Positions 60,401 to 64,000 of a stretch of 64,000 bases of DNA are shown here, one piece after another. The stretch's first letter is position 1; each line of letters starts with the position of its first letter. A program made the translations under genes and the position numbers. The stretch comes from Plutella xylostella (Eukaryota; Arthropoda; Insecta; Lepidoptera; Plutellidae). The DNA lies in assembly GCF_932276165.1 (NCBI RefSeq), contig NC_064001.1:3727501-3791500 (forward strand). Direction: 5' to 3'. The notes beneath the pieces are model-generated. The model ran no database searches, was not told the DNA's origin, and saw nothing but the letters and a program-made list of their open reading frames with translations.

Positions 60401-62725
60401 CTTTCAAACACCATAACTTTCGTCTTATTAACATTCACTTTCATTCCTTTCCTTTTAAAACTTTCATGCATGAGAGTTACTTGTTGTTGCAGCTGTTCTA
60501 CCGACGATGCAAGTATGACTTGATCGTCAGCATACAGCAAACACTTAAGAAGCAACTCTCCTTTTCGCAAACCTCTTTCGTCATCTTTCATATCCTTGAG
60601 ACAACTATCCATAAATAAATTAAACAGCCAAGGCGAAGCCACACATCCCTGTCTAACACCTCTGTGGATGCCAAACCAGTCAGTGTAGGCTCCGTTTATC
60701 CTGACACACGCACTAGATTCCCTATAAAGGGACCTCAGTGCCCGCGTCAGGTGGCCGTCCACTCCATAAACGGATAGTGTCTCCCATAAATCATTCCTCC
60801 TCACTCTGTCATAAGCCTTTTCTAAATCTACGAAGGCACAGAACACCTTTTGCTGCTTTGCAAGGACCTTTTCTGTGACGCTTCGTAGAGAAAAGACTTG
60901 ATCCGTACATCCCATCCCCTTTCGAAAACCACCTTGCACATCCCAGATCTTTCTAGTGGAGAGGCATTTGAAGAAGAAGAATCTTAGGTCAATAATGTTT
61001 TGATATAAGTACATACCTTTGCCTAAGTGTGTATTTATTGACATGTATCTCGCGGTGCCTGTGAGCGACTTGTGCTCCCGATATGGGATATGTTTGTTTG
61101 TCTCTAAGTCTATATATTCTTTGGCCAATCCAAAATCTGAAAACAAACGAAATGCTGGATAAGTTACATGAAAATTATTAGCGAAATTCCTTAACTCATA
61201 GTCCTCAATCCCTGTATTATATTACATGGTTGAATAAGCGAGACAATCAAATAACAGTATAAATTACTAGTTTGATTCTAGGGCTGAAGTTATGTGTCTC
61301 AACCACAGACCTCATCAGAGCTAAGATTGTATTACCTCATACTTGTATCTTATTACTTGTGTATGTCATTTAACCAGCTAGTAAAGATCTTTTAATTGTA
61401 TAAATATCAAGAAAAATTGCCGAAATTGGGGACTTCACCTGTTTGACAAAGATGATAATAATATAGCCGAAAATGAAATGAACCAACCAATGCACATCTA
61501 TCTCTGCCTCCGTAATACAGGCCGAGAATTAATCAGTACACATTACAATTATCAGTCAACAACTTATGTAAAGTAAACAAACTGTACGTAAATTACTAGC
61601 CATTCATACAATGTTATAAATCAGACGTAAAAGAAATATGTACATGTAAAATTGTAAATGCTGCATTTGACAAACATTTTAAATTATTGTCTGTTCCACT
61701 AAACCTCAACTTATTAATTGTTATTTTACCTACTGAAATAATTAACTGTCCTCTTAACCATAGACTGTTATTTGTCACACAAGTTAAAGCTGAGTAAAAT
61801 AAAAGGTGTTTCAAGTACAAAAATATGACTTACCAATGATGTGAATGATTTTTTCCCGTTTAGTTGCAGTTCTACCTATTAAAAAATTCTCTGGTTTCAC
61901 ATCCCGGTAAATGAGATGTCTTGAATGAACATACTCGATACGATGTAACTGAAAATTATAGAAAAATATGATTAATATTTAAACATCGTGTTAATACAAT
62001 CAATATTTAGTATTTAATATAAATTATAAATAAGGCTAATTATTTGAGGCTACAATTTTACTTATTCCACATAATAATGTTTAAGTACACTCTTATGAAT
62101 GAAAGCTGACTGTAAATTTTTTAGCATTTAACTTGTGAGTATGTGCGAAATTACACTTAACATTTTTACCAACATAATTTAATCATGAGAGAGACCATAG
62201 TTTATTCAAGATTGCATTTCATTAGCTTATCATTACAGTCAGTTTTCTCTACATAATCTCCAGATGTCAATCATCAGATAAAATCCTGCACGCCATTCCC
62301 TGATTTGACTCTATCAAATACGTTAACGAGCACGTTAAAATTTATGGTCAACAAAATCTGTTTCAATCACATGGCAAAACGTCTTGATAGCGCCTGCGAC
62401 CTATTCGACGTATTCAAATCACAGAGTGGCGTAAAGGACAGTACACATAATCACGATACAACTTCGCGTCGTGCTAATTCTCTCTCTCCCATTGAACACC
62501 TGCGAGTGGGAAGGAGACGTTTTCGTATCGTGTTTATGTGTGGGAGCCCTAACCCACAACCCAGAGTACTCACCAATTGCATAGCGATCATAAGGACAGT
62601 CTTTAAAGAGAACCGGCGGCCGCACAAGTCGAACAGATCCTCGAGCGATGGGCCGAGCAACTCCATCACCAGGGCGTTGTACTTGCCGCACGGCCCGAAG
62701 TAGTACACCTCGGGCACCCCTTCCG
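48373..62725 (-). CDS. gish: Casein kinase 1 gamma (gilgamesh), 3' part, 360 codons visible
   Basis: Joined exons on the minus strand: 62725-62574, 61948-61834, 61136-61017, 59382-59234, 58832-58662, 55151-55074, 53317-53189, 50456-50347 and 48430-48373; all phases agree. The visible protein begins [20 protein letters not shown] in the kinase N-lobe. It has the catalytic loop [16 protein letters not shown], and the CK1-specific [22 protein letters not shown] stretch, the rest of the kinase, then [20 protein letters not shown] and the C-terminal [11 protein letters not shown] anchor. CK1 gamma is a palmitoylated, membrane-bound Ser/Thr kinase acting in Wnt/LRP signalling. In flies gish acts in glial migration and vesicle trafficking. 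The first exons (ATP-binding loop, VAIK) lie beyond 64000. Confidence 0.95.
49089..50375 (-). repeat. 75/76-bp tandem array grown from a gish exon-intron boundary
   Basis: About ten copies of CTACCCTACACATGCACAAC...GACTTGGTGTCGCTGGTGAC start at 49159, 49546, 49621, 49696, 49771, 49847, 49923, 50146, 50222 and 50298, in three blocks. Each block is headed by CCAGGATTYGATCCTTCGAT. The period is 75 bp in the first units of block 2 and 76 elsewhere. On the minus strand the last unit is the real end of the penultimate gish exon (VDVTSDTK) with its donor site, so every unit carries a copy of about 22 bp of exon plus the donor. Confidence 0.85.
49253..49444. mobile_element. PIF/Harbinger-like MITE
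   Basis: Ends GGCCTGGGTCTCCTATTTAC and its near-perfect inverse, with TAA duplicated at 49250-49252 and 49445-49447. The inner arms CGTAGGCCGCGTCAC also pair. 192 bp, inserted between two blocks of the tandem array. Confidence 0.75.
50347..50456 (-). CDS. gish: gish penultimate exon
   Basis: Acceptor CCTCAG, phase 0 to 2. Encodes [20 protein letters not shown] then [16 protein letters not shown] plus AA of a Lys codon. The donor AA|GTCCGT is a weak match to consensus (C at +3 and +4, G at +5, T at +6) but is the only one joining correctly to the CCCFF exon. If unused, translation would continue [15 protein letters not shown] and stop, losing the lipid anchor. Confidence 0.85.
50460..51503. 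other. gish intron, no gene seen
   Basis: AT-rich. Contains a GAGTCACCCCCTTTCGGATA...ATCCTGTATA segment near 50668-50710 that recurs around 52086-52119 and 53130-53140, an old dispersed repeat. Confidence 0.45.
51504..51635. mobile_element. MITE (TTAAGACGTGACAAA arms)
   Basis: GAAGGCCTAGCAC plus TTTAAGACGTGACAAAG at the left pairs with CTTTTGTCACGTCTTAA plus GTGCTAGCCCTTC at the right. About 130 bp, non-coding. Confidence 0.6.
52120..53121. mobile_element. Non-autonomous hAT transposon
   Basis: Starts CAGTGGCGGCTG and ends CAGCCGCCACTG, with a perfect 8-bp duplication TTTGCAAC (52112-52119 and 53122-53129), both diagnostic of hAT. The interior of 1002 bp contains no transposase; open frames there are chance. 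It inserted into an older repeat with the TGCAACAGCCTGTATAT end. Confidence 0.88.
53189..53317 (-). CDS. gish: gish exon (linker)
   Basis: Acceptor TTTCCAG, donor CAG|GTAGGC, phase 0 to 0, 43 codons. Encodes [20 protein letters not shown]...[11 protein letters not shown]. The [11 protein letters not shown] end is highly conserved in CK1 gamma proteins. Confidence 0.9.
53951..54016 (-). CDS. Candidate gish cassette exon
   Basis: Between AG (CGACACAG) and GAG|GTTTGA lie 66 nt, phase 0 at both ends, encoding [22 protein letters not shown]. It sits between two phase-0 gish exons (55074-55151 and 53189-53317), so inclusion keeps the frame. The acidic, low-complexity-free peptide looks protein-like. 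I do not recognise it from other CK1 gamma proteins. Confidence 0.4.
55074..55151 (-). CDS. gish: gish exon (linker)
   Basis: Acceptor ACGTTTCAG, donor AAG|GTAAAA, phase 0 to 0, 26 codons: [26 protein letters not shown]. The STPVGS start is a conserved CK1 gamma linker directly after DWTGKTM. Confidence 0.92.
55531..55605 (-). CDS. Weak candidate gish cassette exon
   Basis: 75 nt between AATGCAG and GCGAAG|GTTAGT, phase 0, reading [25 protein letters not shown]. It falls in an intron bounded by phase-0 exons (58662-58832 and 55074-55151). The donor is good and the acceptor fair. I do not recognise the peptide; chance is a real alternative. Confidence 0.25.
56409..56812. mobile_element. Tc1-type MITE with a retroposon inside
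   Basis: The ends ACTCACGGGCAATGAAATAG and the inverse CATTGCCCGTGAGT share GGGCAATGAAA with the Tc1-like element at 2451. TA follows the right end. Within it, about 56525-56675 (GAAAGAAAGAAAACGTTTAT... GGTCCTGAAAACGGAAGTGG) is a minus-strand retroposon fragment that also occurs at about 11262. Confidence 0.6.
57473..57758. mobile_element. MITE with 35-bp inverted ends
   Basis: GTACAACACCCCAATCCGGA...AACAGAGCTAACG pairs with CGTTAGCTCTGTTTTTTCCG...GTGCTGTAC. Inner palindromes include TAGAATCGAGTGCGAGTG and repeated TGTCAAGTTGACAG and TTGACAGCACTTTCGA. Related to the 11621 element. Confidence 0.7.
57760..57828. repeat. 69-bp near-perfect hairpin
   Basis: CATCCTTCTATCCGTCACTA and the following bases pair with the inverse ending GTGACGGATAGAAGGATG. 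The 31-nt arms have about two mismatches and a 7-nt loop (CATAACA). It starts 1 nt after the MITE at 57473-57758. Confidence 0.75.
58113..58185. repeat. Stem-loop in gish intron
   Basis: AAATCTAAGAAAAAACC pairs perfectly with GGTTTTTTCTTAGATTT across a 37-nt loop. Possibly the remnant of a small foldback element. Confidence 0.6.
58363..58591. mobile_element. Deletion derivative of the Tc1-like element at 2451
   Basis: The ends carry GCGAGCAATGAAA in inverse orientation, with TA before the left end. The interior CATCAAATTACTCTTAAACG, GCAATATTGAAGTACATTTA and AAACGTAAATATTGTAATTA aligns with 2480-2600 of the Tc1-like element (CACCAAATTACTCCTAAACG and so on). It is thus a MITE made from the non-coding flank of that family. 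Confidence 0.7.
58662..58832 (-). CDS. gish: gish exon (end of kinase domain)
   Basis: Acceptor CCCCACAG, donor ATG|GTAACT, phase 0 to 0, 57 codons from [20 protein letters not shown] to [10 protein letters not shown]. It contains the C-lobe end [20 protein letters not shown], characteristic of CK1. Confidence 0.95.
59234..59382 (-). CDS. gish: gish exon (kinase C-lobe), GC donor
   Basis: Acceptor TTTCCAG, phase 1 to 0. Encodes [20 protein letters not shown] then [20 protein letters not shown] and ATPIE. The donor reads GAG|GCAAGT: a GC instead of GT, with an otherwise excellent consensus, so this is a GC-AG intron. Confidence 0.93.
59680..60965 (-). pseudogene. LINE reverse transcriptase, 5'-truncated, in a gish intron
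   Basis: Same strand as gish. The frame shows [45 protein letters not shown] and the catalytic [12 protein letters not shown], then [30 protein letters not shown] and [20 protein letters not shown]. It stops at 59704. The endonuclease and first RT blocks are missing. The 3' end runs into a (TATG)n tail near 59680-59700. The intact RT-half frame suggests a fairly young copy. RTE/R4-like; clade not fixed. Confidence 0.85.
61017..61136 (-). CDS. gish: gish exon (activation segment)
   Basis: Acceptor GTTTTCAG, donor AAAG|GTATGT, phase 1 to 1. Encodes [20 protein letters not shown] then [20 protein letters not shown]. It includes the DFG metal-binding motif and the CK1-specific [12 protein letters not shown] substrate-recognition loop. 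The frame stays open through the following intron into the LINE. Confidence 0.96.
61834..61948 (-). CDS. gish: gish exon (catalytic loop)
   Basis: Acceptor TTTTCAG, donor ATTG|GTAAGT, phase 0 to 1. Encodes [20 protein letters not shown] then [26 protein letters not shown] holds the catalytic Asp and Lys. Confidence 0.96.
62574..62725 (-). CDS. gish: gish exon (N-lobe/hinge), first visible
   Basis: Acceptor GTCGACAG, donor TTG|GTGAGT, phase 1 to 0. Encodes [20 protein letters not shown] then [20 protein letters not shown] and [10 protein letters not shown]. The ATP-binding exons upstream are not in the window. Confidence 0.96.
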
Positions 62726-63500
62726 CTGTCGACGGGGCTGGAGGGGTGAGGGACGGGGAAGGGGAGGGGGGGTAGGTACAAGAGTAATTAGTACTTACAA
62801 TGTAAAACAGCATTGCTCTCGGTCGCGCCTGTCTCTTGACACAACAACGAAGCCGAGCCATGCCGTGAGCGAGTGTCGCTTGCATTTGTTTTTTAAATGC
62901 AAACGGTGATTGGTACAGGTGCTCATGGTAGGCATACAGGAGCAACACGAGAGCACTGCTTATTACATAAATAAATAAAAACAAAAACGTGCGACGGTCG
63001 GTTGCTACTACCATGATCAAGGAGTCGTTAGTGCCCTCGAGAATGAAAAAGAAATATAATAAACATATCGGATACTTTGTTGTGTCAAGATTTGAGACTT
63101 GGCTATCTACCGTAAGCTTCAGAATGTAGGTTGCGTTTTCTTTGTTGAATAAAAATAATATGCTATACAAGATTGACGTGTTACAGTAAGCTACATAGTT
63201 TTATCAGTCGTTGCACCGCGATAAATGGCACTCTATACGGTAACAATCCAAACATATTTCACAAAGGGTGCAATTACACGAGCGGAAGTCACACGCAACC
63301 CACATTTAGGCTGATGGCCGGGCAAGTCGAGCTTGGTTTACCCACGGATCTAGAAAGCCGTGGATTTATTAGCCGGGTCCACGAGCAATCTTACACGCTA
63401 CCATCGTAAGAGGCAGTGCCCGTTTCACTATCAATTTATATATTAAGTCAAGAGGTGTTAGAATTATAGATTAACCGAAAGGGCAAAGTAAAAGACTTCG
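62726..63500. other. gish intron, no gene seen
   Basis: Open frames here do not resemble the expected upstream CK1 gamma exon, so the kinase start must lie beyond the right edge. Confidence 0.5.
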
Positions 63501-63579
63501 GTGGTACGGAACCTGAGCGGCTTCTCTTGTTTGACAAAATAAATCGGTACGTTTAATGTAACGAGAAAGAGTTGTAACG

Positions 63580-64000
63580 CGGCAGCGCTCCGAAACTTTG
63601 TTTTCGTAAATCTAGAGTTACCTAGAAGTATTGACAGGGATGTGACGAGACGAATGAATGCGGGATGGATGAAATGGAAACAACTCACCGGCACGACGTG
63701 TGATCGCAAGATGCCAATTAAGATCAAAGGCAAAATATATAAAAGCGTCATAAGGCCGGTGATGTTGTATGGGGCTGAGTGCTGGGCAACCAAAGTATGC
63801 GATGAGAAAAGGATGCATGTGACAGAGATGCGAATGTTGAGATGGATGTGTGGGGTTACAAGAAAAGATAGAATACGAAATGAGTATATAAGGGGAAGTA
63901 TGAAAGTGGCTCCTATAGTGGAGAAGATGAAAAGCCATCGTCTTTCTTGGTTTGGGCATGTCATGAGAAGAGAAGATGATTATGTTACAAAGAAAGTGTT
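63580..64000 (+). pseudogene. LINE polyprotein C-terminal part, runs off the edge
   Basis: The plus-strand frame is open from about 63600 to the end. It shows DVTRRMNAGWMKWKQLTGTT, KGKIYKSVIRPVMLYGAECW, EMRMLRWMCGVTRKDRIRNE and RLSWFGHVMRREDDYVTKKV. This is the conserved region downstream of RT in RTE-like LINEs. The 5' part is truncated near 63480-63580. It is antisense to gish. Confidence 0.75.

Noticed and set aside
62451..63170. 239-codon frame taken as a gene start for gish
   Set aside because: Only the 62574-62725 part is kinase. The upstream part is intron, and the splice acceptor GTCGACAG marks the boundary; conserved ATP-binding exons are missing from it.

Overview
The window looks like nuclear DNA of a lepidopteran insect, most likely a moth. 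It is AT-rich, has spliced genes with GT-AG introns, is crowded with nested transposable elements, and carries repeat families I know from moths and butterflies: BEL/Pao LTR elements, 'ACCCTGTATA' TA-MITEs, Helitron-like ends finishing in CTAG, and SINE/LINE tails. There are no prokaryotic operons, CRISPR arrays or complete viruses.

Layout. 1-11.9 kb holds no host gene that I can support. It carries a LINE remnant, a three-level nest (foldback element, TA-MITE, Tc1-like transposon with a broken transposase), Helitron-like hairpin ends, a MITE inside a MITE, and a tRNA-like SINE. 11,977-27,599 is one BEL/Pao retrotransposon (BEL-1) with 205-bp LTRs and a TTGTG target duplication. It has been opened by three insertions: a second BEL element (BEL-2, 16,002-20,668, 345-bp LTRs, ATGGT duplication), a MITE-like element (about 22,061-23,036), and a 3.6-kb TIR element (23,059-26,660). 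The last of these contains LINE remnants, a 5S-rRNA-derived SINE and a 190-bp tandem repeat.

28.4-43.5 kb is a plus-strand gene for a CREB3-family (CREB3L3/L4-like) membrane-anchored bZIP transcription factor. It has two candidate first exons and seven shared exons. All junction phases agree, giving about 659 or 630 residues. 43.6-62.7 kb is the 3' part of a minus-strand gene for casein kinase 1 gamma (gilgamesh, gish), from mid-kinase domain to the C-terminal Cys/Lys lipid-anchor motif. Its first exons lie beyond the right edge. The two genes are tail to tail.

The introns contain further elements: a 756-bp foldback built of quasi-repeats, a non-autonomous hAT, Harbinger-like and Tc1-derived MITEs, and LINE fragments. 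A 75/76-bp tandem array has grown out of the donor splice site of the penultimate gish exon. The two genes have no evident direct pathway link: one is an ER-to-nucleus transcription factor, the other a membrane-associated kinase.

All exon boundaries and repeat ends were read by eye. No alignment or database search was run.
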